From: CAMEON01 sp963643175
Lineage (GTDB): Bacteria; Bacillota; Clostridia; Oscillospirales; CAG-272
Assembly: GCA_963643175.1 (NCBI GenBank)
Contig: CAVIJF010000001.1
Location: 1-64,000, forward strand
Direction: 5' to 3'
DNA length: 64,000 bases
Numbering within the stretch: the stretch's first letter is position 1; each line of letters starts with the position of its first letter. Both the position numbers and the translations under genes were made by a program. The notes under the pieces are model-generated. The model was not told the DNA's origin and made no database searches. It saw only the letters and a list, made by a program, of their open reading frames with translations. Below are positions 51,244 through 60,923 of this stretch, one piece after another.

Positions 51244-54159
51244 ATGCCTACATGGGACATCGGTGATTCCCTGCATGGATTCCGCGTTGAGCGGAAAGAC
51301 ATTCTGTCCCACCTTGATGCGAACTACTGGAAACTTACCCATGAGAAAACCGGTGCCGCTCTGTACTATGCCGACCGCGATGACGGACAGATGGTTTTCA
51401 GTGTCGGTTTTCGCACTTTGCCGGAGGACGATACCGGCGTGTTTCATATTATTGAGCACTCCGTGCTGGACGGTTCGGAATCCTTCCGCCTCAAGGAGCC
51501 GTTCGTCAACCTGATGAAGACCTCACTGTCCGTTGACCTCAACGCCGTTACGTATCCGGACAAGACCTTCTACTATTTTATCTCCCCCAACGAACGGGCT
51601 TTCATGAATATGATGACCGTATATATGGATGCCGTGTTTCACCCGCTGGCGCTCTCCGACAGCCGCATTTTTGAAAAGGAGGCGTGGCATCTGGAGCCGG
51701 ACGGCGAGGGCGGCGTGCGTTGCTCCGGCGTCGTGTTCAACGAGATGCAGGGTCACGAGAACCAGCCGCACGAGCTGCTGTTCACGCAGATTAACAGGCA
51801 GCTGTTCCCGGATCTGTACCGGCGCTATATCTCCGGCGGCGACCCTGCCGCGATCCGGATGCTGTCCTACGGGCAGTTCCGGGAAACCTACGCACGCTTT
51901 TACCGCCCGGACAATGCCGTGTTCTACCTCTCCGGGAAAATCGGGTTTGATGAGGAGCTGTCCGAAATCGACCGCGTTCTGTCCGGATTACAGATGCCGC
52001 AGGGAACGCCGCCCGCGCCTGCGCCGCTTCAGGTGCCCGTTGTCAGTCCGGACGGCACGGTGTACTACCAGCTGAGCGGCAACGAGCCGACAGAGGGCAA
52101 CACATGGCTGAATTATTCCTGCGTGTTGGGCGACGGCAGCCGTTCGGAGGAGGCACTTGCCTTTTCAATTCTGGGACGCTACCTTGCCGAAACGACCGAG
52201 TCTCCCCTGTCCCGCGCGGTGCTGTCTGCCGGTATCGGATGTAATTTCTCCATGGGGGTGGACACGGGCAGCCGTCAGCCGGTTCTGGAGTTCAGTCTGT
52301 GCAAATCCGACCCGGAGAACGCGGAGCGTTTCCGGGAGGTCGTGCTGGACACGCTCCGGTCGCTTGTGCGCGACGGGCTGAACCGGGAGCGCCTCAACAA
52401 TCTCATCAACGACCATGAGGTTATCTGCCGCCGCCAGTCGCTGAGCATGCGGGTCGGATTCACAATCATGGAATCTTTGCTCCGCTCGCACGTCCAGCTG
52501 GGCGATGCCACCGCGCCGGACGATATGGTCATCCGGGAGCGGCTGGCGGAGAACCCGCGGTACTTCGAGGAGCTGATTGAAAAATACGTGCTGAACAGCA
52601 GCCACTGGTCGCTGACCCGGTGCATTCCCTCCCGCACGGTTGCGGAGGAGAAACGTGCCGCCGCGGATGCATGGCTGGCTTCCGAGGCACAGCGCCTGCA
52701 CGGCACGCCCGGCGCGTATGAGGCAATGGAAGCACACGTCGTCGCCCTGAACGAGTACCTGCTTGCGCCGGATGACCCGGCGGCGATTGCCGCGCTCCCG
52801 CACCTGTCTCCGGCGGATATTGCGATACCGCCTGTCTGCCGCGATGTGGAAGTGGACAGTATCCGGACGGAGGGGCAGTCTCTCCGGAGCATCCGGTATC
52901 TGGACGAGACCGGCGGAATCACCGTGGCAGGACTGCTTTTCGACCTGACGGCGCTGAGCGGGGACGAGCTGTTCTACGCCCGCTGTCTGTCGGATGTCCT
53001 GACCAGTCTGCCGACTGCCCGGCACAGTGTGGAGCAGCTGTCAGACCGGGGGCTGGAACTGAACACCATCCTGTCGGCTGGATTGATGCTCGGGGCGCGT
53101 GGTACGGCGTCCGCCGACACTGGCGCCTACCTGAACATTCAGGTCAATGTGCCGGAGGAGAAGACAGCGGACGCGGCGGTGCTTGCCTACGAGTACCTGA
53201 CGGAGGTGGTGTTTGACCGCGACGTCCTGCGTCAGCTGTTCTCCGGAGCCGCCGATATCCGCTCCCGGATGATAGACGGCGGCAGCGGCACTGCCCTGCG
53301 GCTTGCCGAGGCGTCACTCTCCAGCGTCGGCACCTTCCTGCAGGCGTGGAACGGAACAGAGGTGTTCCACCGTTTGCTTGCACTGGCAAATGATTTTGAC
53401 GGACACGCAGAGGAATTGACTGCCGGTCTGCGTGCCCTGTGCGACAAACTGTTCACCCGTCAACGCCCCCTGTCCCTCTTTATCGGCTCTGCGAAGGCGT
53501 ATGCCGTATGGGAGCGTGCACTCGCCGGACTGCGCTTCGGAACCGCCGAGCCGGTGCGCACCGAGTTGCCTCCTGCAGACCGGAGAGCCAAAGCCCTGAC
53601 GGTACCGGGGGAGGTCAACTACTGTGCGCAGGTATACCGCCTTGCGGATCTGCCCGCTGTTCCGACTGCATCCATGCAGGTGGTGGCGAATTACCTGTAC
53701 TGCACATATTTCTGGGACGAGATACGTGCAAAGGGCGGCGCCTACGGCGCGAATGTTTCGGTGGCGCCTTACGGCATCATCGGGCTGACCTCCTTCCGCG
53801 ACCCGCACGTTGCGGATACCTACGGTGTGTTTGACCGGCTTCCGGAGTGGCTGGAAAGCCACCTGCCGCAGCCGGAAGAGATTGCCAGCCTGATTGTCAG
53901 CACGATGTCGCAATACCTGTTCCCGCAGAGCAGGCAGGACGCAGGCTATGCCGCCGTCCGGCGCTGGCTGGAGGGCAGGACGGCTGCCGAGCGGCAGGAG
54001 AATATCCGGGAGGTTCTGCACACCGACGCCGCCGATTTTATCGCATTTGCCGCCGCCTTGCGCACACTGAACCGCAGGGGGACAGCCGTCCGCGCCGTGC
54101 TGGGCGGGGAAAGACAGATCCGGGCATCCGGTCTGTTTGAGGATATCAGGGAACTGTAA
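51244..54159 (+). CDS. M16C-family metallopeptidase (presequence-protease-like)
   Basis: A 971-residue two-lobed zinc peptidase. The inverted HXXEH motif is HIIEH (His68, Glu71, His72), followed by the distal Glu (EKEAWHLEP). The M16C-associated domain and second lobe (YCAQVYRLADLPAVPTASM, RAKGGAYGANVSVAP) are present. Members degrade small peptides inside a closed chamber. There is no signal peptide. AAGGAGGA precedes ATG 51244. It starts an operon with the Lys-rich protein and the SDR gene that follow by 26 and 14 bases. Length fits the family. Confidence 0.93.
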   Translation: MPTWDIGDSLHGFRVERKDILSHLDANYWKLTHEKTGAALYYADRDDGQMVFSVGFRTLPEDDTGVFHIIEHSVLDGSESFRLKEPFVNLMKTSLSVDLNAVTYPDKTFYYFISPNERAFMNMMTVYMDAVFHPLALSDSRIFEKEAWHLEPDGEGGVRCSGVVFNEMQGHENQPHELLFTQINRQLFPDLYRRYISGGDPAAIRMLSYGQFRETYARFYRPDNAVFYLSGKIGFDEELSEIDRVLSGLQMPQGTPPAPAPLQVPVVSPDGTVYYQLSGNEPTEGNTWLNYSCVLGDGSRSEEALAFSILGRYLAETTESPLSRAVLSAGIGCNFSMGVDTGSRQPVLEFSLCKSDPENAERFREVVLDTLRSLVRDGLNRERLNNLINDHEVICRRQSLSMRVGFTIMESLLRSHVQLGDATAPDDMVIRERLAENPRYFEELIEKYVLNSSHWSLTRCIPSRTVAEEKRAAADAWLASEAQRLHGTPGAYEAMEAHVVALNEYLLAPDDPAAIAALPHLSPADIAIPPVCRDVEVDSIRTEGQSLRSIRYLDETGGITVAGLLFDLTALSGDELFYARCLSDVLTSLPTARHSVEQLSDRGLELNTILSAGLMLGARGTASADTGAYLNIQVNVPEEKTADAAVLAYEYLTEVVFDRDVLRQLFSGAADIRSRMIDGGSGTALRLAEASLSSVGTFLQAWNGTEVFHRLLALANDFDGHAEELTAGLRALCDKLFTRQRPLSLFIGSAKAYAVWERALAGLRFGTAEPVRTELPPADRRAKALTVPGEVNYCAQVYRLADLPAVPTASMQVVANYLYCTYFWDEIRAKGGAYGANVSVAPYGIIGLTSFRDPHVADTYGVFDRLPEWLESHLPQPEEIASLIVSTMSQYLFPQSRQDAGYAAVRRWLEGRTAAERQENIREVLHTDAADFIAFAAALRTLNRRGTAVRAVLGGERQIRASGLFEDIREL

Positions 54160-54185
54160 TACCGTACTTGAAGGGGGAAATTACC

Positions 54186-54611
54186 ATGGCTGAAAGTAAA
54201 GCACAGATTGCGTCGCTGGACGGAATGAAGAAGAAGGAACAGAAGAAGGTACTGAAGCGCATGACCCGCGAGGTCATGAAGGATAAGCGCTACCGCCGCG
54301 CCATCCGTAAAAATCCGGAGCCGATTTCCAAAAATGCGGCGCAGGCGGCGGCAGGCGCCGCCGTGGACGCCGTGCTGGGCGTCCACACCGGGAAGCCGGC
54401 TGTACCGCCCAAGAAAACCGGGCTGGAAATCTATGCCGACATCATCCACACGCTGACCGGCGCACACAAAAAGTACCGGAAGAAGCGTGCCAAGACACTG
54501 AAAAAGCAGGGATTTGACGCGAAAACCGGCTTTATCGTGCTGGGGAAGCTGAAACCGGTCAAGAAGGCGAAGCTGAACAAACCGTACAAGCCCAAGAAAG
54601 CAAAAAAATAA
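54186..54611 (+). CDS. Lysine-rich basic protein of unknown function
   Basis: A 141-residue protein with a very high Lys/Arg content. The N-terminal half (SLDGMKKKEQKKVLKRMTREVMKDKRYRRAIRKNPEP) is helical and basic. The middle is Ala-rich (NAAQAAAGAAVDAVLG), and the C-terminus ends PYKPKKAKK. It looks like a nucleic-acid-binding or ribosome-associated protein, but I do not recognise a family. AAGGGGGAAA precedes ATG 54186; an ATG six codons upstream has no ribosome site. It is the middle gene of a peptidase-SDR operon. Confidence 0.7.
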   Translation: MAESKAQIASLDGMKKKEQKKVLKRMTREVMKDKRYRRAIRKNPEPISKNAAQAAAGAAVDAVLGVHTGKPAVPPKKTGLEIYADIIHTLTGAHKKYRKKRAKTLKKQGFDAKTGFIVLGKLKPVKKAKLNKPYKPKKAKK

Positions 54612-54625
54612 GGAGAGAATCAAAC

Positions 54626-55432
54626 GTGGAAAACAACACAGTCACCGAAACAGGGAAGCATGTAGCCAAGCGCGTAGCGCTTATCACCGGGGCGTCCTCC
54701 GGCATGGGGCGTGAGTTCGTGCTGGCGCTGGACAGGCAGGAACAGTTCGACGAGCTGTGGCTGATCGCCCGGCGCCGGGAGCGGCTGGAGGCTTTGCAGG
54801 GTCAGGTGCGTGCAACCGTGCGTGCACTTCCGCTGGATCTCGGACTGGCGTCCAGTCTGGAGACGCTGAAAGCCCTGCTGGAAGAGGAAAAACCGGATAT
54901 CTGCGTGCTGGTCAACGCCAGCGGATTCGGGCGTTTCGGTGCCTTCACCGCCCTGCCGCTGGACGACCAGCTGAAGATGATTGACCTCAACGCCAAGGCG
55001 CTTGTGGCAGTCACCTACCTCGCCCTGCCTTATATGAATCAGGGCAGCTGCATTTACGAGCTGGATTCGCTCTCCGCCTTCCAGCCGGTGCCCTACATCA
55101 ATGTGTACGGGGCAACCAAGGCGTTCGTGCTGTCCTTTTCCCGTGCGCTGAATGTGGAACTGAACCGGCAGGGGCGCGGCATCCGCGTAATGGCTGTCTG
55201 CCCCGGCTGGGTGCGCACAGAATTTTTCGACCACGCCGTGCTGGATGACACCATCACCTATTACAATCGGTTTTTCAGCCCGCAGGAGGTCATTGCGCGT
55301 GCGCTCCGCGATATGAAAAAGGGAAAAGATGTGTCGGTTTGCGGCTTTTCCGTCCGGGCGCAGGTGCTGCTCACCAAGCTGCTGCCGCACGGAGTCGTGA
55401 TGGAAATCTGGTGCAGACAGCAAAACAAGTAA
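54626..55432 (+). CDS. Short-chain dehydrogenase/reductase
   Basis: A 268-residue classical SDR. The coenzyme-binding motif TGASSGMG spans residues 21-28, NASGFG takes the place of the NNAG motif near 98-103, and the catalytic residues are Ser148 or Ser150 and the Tyr161-x3-Lys165 pair in VYGATKAF. It starts at GTG 54626, 14 bases after the Lys-rich gene, with AGGAGA upstream. The long C-terminal tail (VCGFSVRAQVLLTKLLPHGVVMEIW) is hydrophobic. The substrate is unknown; a keto-reductase acting on a lipid-like compound is possible. Confidence 0.9.
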   Translation: MENNTVTETGKHVAKRVALITGASSGMGREFVLALDRQEQFDELWLIARRRERLEALQGQVRATVRALPLDLGLASSLETLKALLEEEKPDICVLVNASGFGRFGAFTALPLDDQLKMIDLNAKALVAVTYLALPYMNQGSCIYELDSLSAFQPVPYINVYGATKAFVLSFSRALNVELNRQGRGIRVMAVCPGWVRTEFFDHAVLDDTITYYNRFFSPQEVIARALRDMKKGKDVSVCGFSVRAQVLLTKLLPHGVVMEIWCRQQNK

Positions 55433-55474
55433 ACAGTTAAACAAATAAAGCACACTATAAGGAGGATACTCTGC

Positions 55475-58400
55475 ATGAAAACACATATTCTTCGCCATGT
55501 CCTGCTTCTCTCTGTCAGTCTGCTGACCTTGGTGCTGTGCGGCACGGTTTGTGCCTGCCGCCACGGACAGAATCAGACTGAAACCGACACCGGGGAAACG
55601 TCAACCGCCACGGAGCCTGACTCAACGACCGATTCCGGCAAGGACACCGAATCGGCGACCGGGACGGACACCGCCACGGAATCCGCAACGGAATCCGCAA
55701 CCGAAATCGAAACTTACAGCCCCTACACCGGGGCAAACGGCAAGACAATTAACACTGCCGCCGGGCTTACCAACGGCGTGACCGGGCACTACGCCTCAGA
55801 CAAGCGCACTGCCTACGTCATTGAGAACCGCAATGCGCACCTGACTTACAACCTTAACGATACCGATTCGCCGCGTCTCGTCCGGTCACTGACTACCCCG
55901 TCGGGTGCCGCTTACCTGTCGGACACTATGGATACCTTCATCCGTCTGGAGAACGGGAAGACATATTACGGTTCTGTTTCCGGCGGTCGCGTGAATTTGT
56001 ACGATCAAGGCTATTACTACTACGATGTCCATGTGCTGGATCAGAATTTTGAAGATCCGACAGCCAACATAGTGGACGAAGCGGAATTGAAAATCAGAAA
56101 GTATACCCATACTAGCCAAGACATTTCCCGCGTCAACAAGTGCGCAGGGGGCGGGATTACGCTGGTAGTCAGCGGATCGAGTGACCCTTACATTGTCTTT
56201 TCGGGATTGTCCTACGATGCGGCACAGTATCCTATCGCGCTGGTCACACTGCGTACTTCCGTGTCGTCTGCCGCCGAACTGTTCTTTGTGGCGGGCGGGC
56301 ACGGCGAATTCACATCGGAGCAGAGATGCAGCTTCTCCCTTTTCAACGACGGGGAATACCACACCTACGTGGTAAAGCTCGGTATGGCACAGGATTACAC
56401 CGGTAAACTGACCGCGCTCCGTCTGGATGTCGGCACATCCGTCGGGGAAGAGGTCGATCTGAAAGAAATCAAGTTGGTGCGGTATGAGGAAGGTCTGTCG
56501 CAGGTTACGCTTGACCGGGACTTCATCGCTTACTCCGACAAGATAAACGATATAGTCCGGTTCATGGCGGACGAAGATGTGACCAACGTCGCAGCTATGG
56601 GTACCGAGACTCGTATTGCTGCCGATACGGTAGACAAGCTGGTGGTGGGGGATGCGGCAGGTACGCATACCGACCTTGCCGAGGTGGACTGGAGTACCGC
56701 CGTGTATGTCGGCTTCGATATCAAGGGAGCAGGCGTATTCGGCTATATCCTGCTGCCGCACGAAACAAGCGGCAGTCTGTCCGTTTCCCTGGAGGATGGC
56801 GCGTACATACTCCGGCAGTCCTATACTCCTGCGGGCGGACGGCTGGAAAAAGGTTCCTCCCATTACGTGGGACATCGCATTTACACCGATGAGGCACATG
56901 ATTTCGATGCGTTCCTGTACGAGGCCTACTGTGAGCGCAATCCGCTGACCGGGGTGCGCACGCTGGACGAAAAAAAGAATGCGTACTATGTCGGCTATAA
57001 CGCGCTGCGCGGCGCCTATGAGTTCTCCGTGCGCAACGGCGGCAGCTTTGCACTTCTGTATGATAATCCGGATGAGATGTTCGGGGTGACCTTTGAAATC
57101 GACGGAGATGACCGTGACCGGCAGATATACATCCTCGCCGCTACGACCAACGGTTGTCTGGAATGCTCCGCCGTGCTTGACCGGAATGACCGGATGCTGC
57201 CCATTCCGGTGGAGGTCTGCAAGAATTTCGCGCACGACGGGGAGGAACTGTACTATACCGACAATGACAGCCATTCCTATGGTTATGCCATTTTCCCGAT
57301 GGTGGCAGAGGCGGGCAGTACCGAGCGGCTGACAGTCCTGCATCTGTACGAGCGCTGGGGACAGTACCGCCTCAAGCAGGTGTCGTCCATTCGGTTCTTC
57401 CGCGCATACTACCATATGTCAACCGGTGTGACCGAAACCAACTGCATCTCCTTCTACGACTACGTCGGCAACCGTCTGCCTGATCACCGCGCCATGTCTC
57501 AGCCTTACTGGAGAGATACCTACTTCGGCAAGCTGGACGCGAGCGGCAATCTGGTCTCAACTACGGATTATTATAACAATCAGCCGCAGCACGAAAATAA
57601 CGGCACCCATACCTTCCTGCGCTATCTCGGCGAGAACGGTAAAACGGTCAGCACCGAGAGCATCCGACACCGCATTGACTGCGCCGGTCCCACCTACTTT
57701 GACCTGACCATGAGCTATATCTCGGGCGATGGGAAGATAGAGGCGGATATCCGGCATATGGAAATGGCGCAGTATGACGAAAACCGTGCCTACTACCAGC
57801 TGGAATACCGCGTGAATGAGGAAGTGACGGTTTCCGACTTCCGCGGCAGCTTTGAGATTTACGCCATGACTACCAACCGTGCGCAGATGTACCAGAAGCT
57901 GGGGTATCTGGACGCGGACAATCAGCCGCAGATTACCGACGCCAACACCAGCACAAGAACCGTTGTGTACCGGCTGGGGAATGAGTGCCCCTACTTTGAC
58001 TATTACAGTCTGACCGACCTCGATCCGACAGTGGTGGATTGGAATGATATTTACTCCAATCTCTCGGCGCTGATCAAGGACTGGGATATTGTCATCGGCG
58101 GAAAGCCCTACACGGGACCGTTGCTGCTGGTGGAGCGGAGCGGGCGCGTGGCGCTGACGCTGGATCTGGGCAGCGTGACGCTCCAGCCCGGCGACTACAT
58201 CCGCATGAACATGATTCTGATGCCGTGGGGCGACCGCAACTCTGCCGACGACAGCAACGTGCGCCGGGTGCGCGAGAATACGCTGCTGAACCCCATTACG
58301 GCGACCTCCGAGAAGGATACGGTTTCGTCCGATCCGTTCCTGACGACTGTCCGTAGTGCGGACGGGCAGAGCGCCGTGTTCACCGTGTCCGGCGGACTGG

Positions 58401-58684
58401 ACAACACGGAACGTACCGGGTACGCCTCCGAGGGCAATACGGCGTACCAGACCTACTACGACAACGACTACAATGTGGCGGTTCGCGTCGGCGGCTTCCA
58501 TGACCTGGGGCGCGTGGGCGTCTACGAGCTGATTGACGGTGCATGGGTACAGCTGGAGCTGTCCTCCGATTGGGGATTTGACGGGTACAACGTGCTGTAC
58601 GATGCGGACAATACCTTCTCCTATGCCTTCAACATCAACATGAACGAGGCGAAACCCCGCACGTTCCGCGTTGTGGTGGAGTAA
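55475..58684 (+). CDS. Large secreted lipoprotein with jelly-roll-like modules
   Basis: A 1069-residue secreted protein. The signal peptide leads to a lipobox region CGTVCAC (Cys26 or Cys28), followed by a Thr/Ser/Glu/Asp linker of about 60 residues with repeated SATE units. A beta-rich module near residues 220-335 (DPYIVFSGLSYD, AELFFVAGGHGEFTSEQRCS, VDLKEIKLV) has the same order of motifs as a module in the lipoprotein at 60924-62396. The rest (about 360-1069) is beta-rich, with many aromatic residues, and looks like a carbohydrate-active or binding protein. No catalytic family is recognised. AAGGAGGA precedes ATG 55475. Confidence 0.85.
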   Translation: MKTHILRHVLLLSVSLLTLVLCGTVCACRHGQNQTETDTGETSTATEPDSTTDSGKDTESATGTDTATESATESATEIETYSPYTGANGKTINTAAGLTNGVTGHYASDKRTAYVIENRNAHLTYNLNDTDSPRLVRSLTTPSGAAYLSDTMDTFIRLENGKTYYGSVSGGRVNLYDQGYYYYDVHVLDQNFEDPTANIVDEAELKIRKYTHTSQDISRVNKCAGGGITLVVSGSSDPYIVFSGLSYDAAQYPIALVTLRTSVSSAAELFFVAGGHGEFTSEQRCSFSLFNDGEYHTYVVKLGMAQDYTGKLTALRLDVGTSVGEEVDLKEIKLVRYEEGLSQVTLDRDFIAYSDKINDIVRFMADEDVTNVAAMGTETRIAADTVDKLVVGDAAGTHTDLAEVDWSTAVYVGFDIKGAGVFGYILLPHETSGSLSVSLEDGAYILRQSYTPAGGRLEKGSSHYVGHRIYTDEAHDFDAFLYEAYCERNPLTGVRTLDEKKNAYYVGYNALRGAYEFSVRNGGSFALLYDNPDEMFGVTFEIDGDDRDRQIYILAATTNGCLECSAVLDRNDRMLPIPVEVCKNFAHDGEELYYTDNDSHSYGYAIFPMVAEAGSTERLTVLHLYERWGQYRLKQVSSIRFFRAYYHMSTGVTETNCISFYDYVGNRLPDHRAMSQPYWRDTYFGKLDASGNLVSTTDYYNNQPQHENNGTHTFLRYLGENGKTVSTESIRHRIDCAGPTYFDLTMSYISGDGKIEADIRHMEMAQYDENRAYYQLEYRVNEEVTVSDFRGSFEIYAMTTNRAQMYQKLGYLDADNQPQITDANTSTRTVVYRLGNECPYFDYYSLTDLDPTVVDWNDIYSNLSALIKDWDIVIGGKPYTGPLLLVERSGRVALTLDLGSVTLQPGDYIRMNMILMPWGDRNSADDSNVRRVRENTLLNPITATSEKDTVSSDPFLTTVRSADGQSAVFTVSGGLDNTERTGYASEGNTAYQTYYDNDYNVAVRVGGFHDLGRVGVYELIDGAWVQLELSSDWGFDGYNVLYDADNTFSYAFNINMNEAKPRTFRVVVE

Positions 58685-58716
58685 TTCCGGAATACGTAAC
58701 CGCAAAGCAACAGAAA

Positions 58717-58764
58717 ACCAAAAGCCCACCCGGAGGTCGCAAGACCTCCGGGTGGGCTTTTGGT
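58717..58764. terminator. 22-bp hairpin terminator with a GCAA tetraloop
   Basis: Positions 58717-58738 and 58743-58764 pair perfectly over 22 bases around a GCAA tetraloop. It lies between the stops of the convergent lipoprotein and transporter genes and would serve both strands. Confidence 0.9.
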
Positions 58765-58782
58765 AACCGGACAGACTGCCCG

Positions 58783-60435
58783 TCAGTGCTGCTGCGGCAC
58801 CGGGTTTGCTCTCCGGCGGCTTACCGCACGGAGAACGAACAGCGTTCCCACCGTCAGCGCCACGGCAATCGGGAAGGTGATAAACCAATTGTCAACCAGC
58901 GGCGCTATGAGGTAGCTGACAAAGGATATGACTGCCACGGTGATGGCATAGGGCAGCTGGGTGGCAACGTGATCCACGTGGTTGCACTGCGCACCCGCCG
59001 ACGCCATGATGGTGGTGTCCGAGATAGGCGAGCAGTGGTCGCCGCATACGGCGCCAGCCAGACACGCCGATATGCCGATGAACAGCAGGTTGCTGTCTGC
59101 CGGGAAGATGTTGGTGACAATCGGGATGAGGATACCGAAGGTGCCCCACGAGGTGCCCGTCGCGAAGGACAGCCCGCAGGCGACAAGGAAGATGATGGCA
59201 GGCAGGAACAGGCTCAGTCCGCCGGCGGCACCTTCCATCAGCTGTCTGACAAAGCCGGCGGCGTCCAGAAGATTGGTCATATTCTTGAGTGCGGTGGCAA
59301 AGGTCAGAATGAGAATAGCGGGCACCATGGCGACAAAGCCCTTCGGGATGCACTCCATCGCTTCCCGGAAGTTCAGCAGGCGCCGGGCAAGCAGGTACAC
59401 GGCGATGAGAACCAGCGCAATCAGACCGCCCCACGGAAGCCCGACGAAGGCATCGGTCGCTCCGAACGCTGCAAGGAAGTCGCCCGTGTTGTCTGCCTCG
59501 CAAAACTCGTTGGGACCGAAAAATCCGCCGACGTACACCAGCCCGAACACGCAGGTGATGACCAGAATCACAATTGGGATGATAAGATCCCACAGACTGC
59601 CGCGCACATTGAAGGCTTCCCCGTTCCCGGTGGCTTTCTCCTCCTGTGCGCCGAGATCGCCGCCCTGCGCACGGATTTCAAAGTCCGCCATCTTGCCGTA
59701 GTCAAAGCCCATGAAGGACAGCACCAGAATGAAAACAATGGTCAGCAGGGAGTAGAAATTGTACGGGATGGCACGCACGAACAGCTCCAGCCCGCTGTAA
59801 GTTTCGCTGTTCACACAGCCGGAAACGGCTGCCGCCCACGAGGAGATGGGGGCTATCATGCAGATGGGCGCGGCGGTCGCGTCGATGAGGTATGCCAACT
59901 TGACGCGGGACACCCGGTGCCCGTCCGTGACGGGGCGCATGACCGAGCCGACCGTCAGGCAGTTGAAGTAGTCGTCAATGAAAATCAGAACGCCGAGGAT
60001 AAAAGTCGCAATCACGGCGCCCATGCGGGTGCGTATATGCGTCTGCGCCCAGCGCCCGAAGGCGTGGGAGCCGCCGGAACGGTTGACAAGACACACGATA
60101 ATGCCCAGAATCACAAGGAAAATGAAGATACCGGCGCTGTCCGCAACGGCGCTTGTCAGTCCCTGTCCGACGACCGTGTTCAGCGCGACGGCGGGGTCGC
60201 TCCGGGCGTACAGCAGGGCACCGATGACGACGCCCACGAACAGCGAGGAGTATACCTCCTTGGTTATCAGTGCCAGTGCAATGGCGATGACGGGCGCGAG
60301 CAGTGCCCATGCTGTTGTCCGGGCGCCGGTTTCGTGCGTCAGGACGAGTGCTACCGCCACGACGCACAGCGCGACGGCAAGCGAGATGACCGTTACGACG
60401 GTCCTTGAACGAGTGTTGGGATTTGCGTTTGACAT
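58783..60435 (-). CDS. lysW: NhaC-family transporter, probable lysine transporter
   Basis: A 550-residue membrane protein with about eleven helices, of the NhaC/IT ion-transporter superfamily: LIFIDDYFNCLTVGSVMRPVTD and GTSWGTFGILIPIVTN are family-type segments. By sequence alone it would be called a Na+/H+ antiporter, but its leader is a lysine riboswitch. NhaC-type genes under such riboswitches have been proposed as lysine transporters (LysW), so lysine uptake is the better prediction. ATG 60435 has GGAGG 9 bases upstream; longer frames run into the terminator hairpin. The minus-strand leader fills 60436-60823. Confidence 0.88.
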   Translation of the reverse strand: MSNANPNTRSRTVVTVISLAVALCVVAVALVLTHETGARTTAWALLAPVIAIALALITKEVYSSLFVGVVIGALLYARSDPAVALNTVVGQGLTSAVADSAGIFIFLVILGIIVCLVNRSGGSHAFGRWAQTHIRTRMGAVIATFILGVLIFIDDYFNCLTVGSVMRPVTDGHRVSRVKLAYLIDATAAPICMIAPISSWAAAVSGCVNSETYSGLELFVRAIPYNFYSLLTIVFILVLSFMGFDYGKMADFEIRAQGGDLGAQEEKATGNGEAFNVRGSLWDLIIPIVILVITCVFGLVYVGGFFGPNEFCEADNTGDFLAAFGATDAFVGLPWGGLIALVLIAVYLLARRLLNFREAMECIPKGFVAMVPAILILTFATALKNMTNLLDAAGFVRQLMEGAAGGLSLFLPAIIFLVACGLSFATGTSWGTFGILIPIVTNIFPADSNLLFIGISACLAGAVCGDHCSPISDTTIMASAGAQCNHVDHVATQLPYAITVAVISFVSYLIAPLVDNWFITFPIAVALTVGTLFVLRAVSRRRANPVPQQH

Positions 60436-60511
60436 GATGTTTACCTCCAGAATTGGCTTCCGGAGACAGACCACGGTCGGGAACCGTGTGCGGTGCCGCG
60501 GCAGGGGAAGC

Positions 60512-60553
60512 AAAAGGGGCTCCCCCTGCGCGGAGACGCACAGAGGGAGCCCC
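60512..60553 (-). terminator. Riboswitch expression-platform terminator
   Basis: On the minus strand GGGGCTCCCTCTGTGC (60553-60538) pairs with GCGCAGGGGGAGCCCC (60531-60516), followed by TTTT (60515-60512). It lies about 90 bases below the lysine aptamer and 77 bases above the transporter start, so lysine-bound RNA would favour termination here. Confidence 0.85.
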
Positions 60554-60643
60554 AAGTCTTCCCGACAGCAACACAAAACCGGAACGCGGTAGCGTGACGC
60601 ACGCCCGCGGCGGGGCAGGGAAGACATAAGGTACTCACTCTTG

Positions 60644-60798
60644 GATAGCGCTCCACTTTCGTGACAGTACCGCAGGTGTTCCCTGCGATCCCAGCCTGCC
60701 GGGGGAAGGACCTCCCCGGGCGACTTCGGCGTCAGCTCCTTTCAGCCGGCAGGAGTCCTCCCGCATTCCGGCTTACTCTTGGCAAACGCTCCTCTATC
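60644..60798 (-). promoter_or_regulatory. Lysine riboswitch (L-box)
   Basis: The minus-strand RNA shows the conserved lysine aptamer pieces in order: GATAGAGGAGCG, then AAGAGTA, GAAAGG, GACGCCGAAG, CTGGG, ACTGTCAC and GGAGCGCTATC. The ends GATAG and CTATC form the closing stem. All the highly conserved positions expected for this class are present. It would bind lysine and switch off the transporter gene through the terminator at 60512-60553. Confidence 0.96.
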
Positions 60799-60817
60799 TC
60801 AAGAAAAATTTGCACCT

Positions 60818-60846
60818 ATTATACCTTTTTTCGGCACTTTTGTCAA
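60818..60846 (-). promoter_or_regulatory. Consensus sigma-A promoter of the lysine-riboswitch transcript
   Basis: On the minus strand TTGACA (60846-60841), 17 bases, TATAAT (60823-60818). Both hexamers match consensus, and transcription would start just above the aptamer. Confidence 0.92.
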
Positions 60847-60860
60847 TAGTGTGAAATCAC

Positions 60861-60888
60861 AAAGAGCAGCCGGAAGTCGGCTGCTCTT
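60861..60888 (-). terminator. Hairpin terminator of the NlpC/P60-like lipoprotein gene
   Basis: AAAGAGCAGCCG (60861-60872) pairs with CGGCTGCTCTTT (60877-60888) around a short loop. On the minus strand it lies 36 bases below the gene stop and just above the riboswitch promoter. Only three T follow the stem. Confidence 0.75.
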
Positions 60889-60923
60889 TGCACTATATGT
60901 TACAATTTTCGGACTGCCGCAGT

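Noticed and set aside
58786..60408. 540-residue open frame antisense to the NhaC-family gene
   Set aside because: No homology-like features, highly polar and repetitive, and the opposite strand encodes the transporter.
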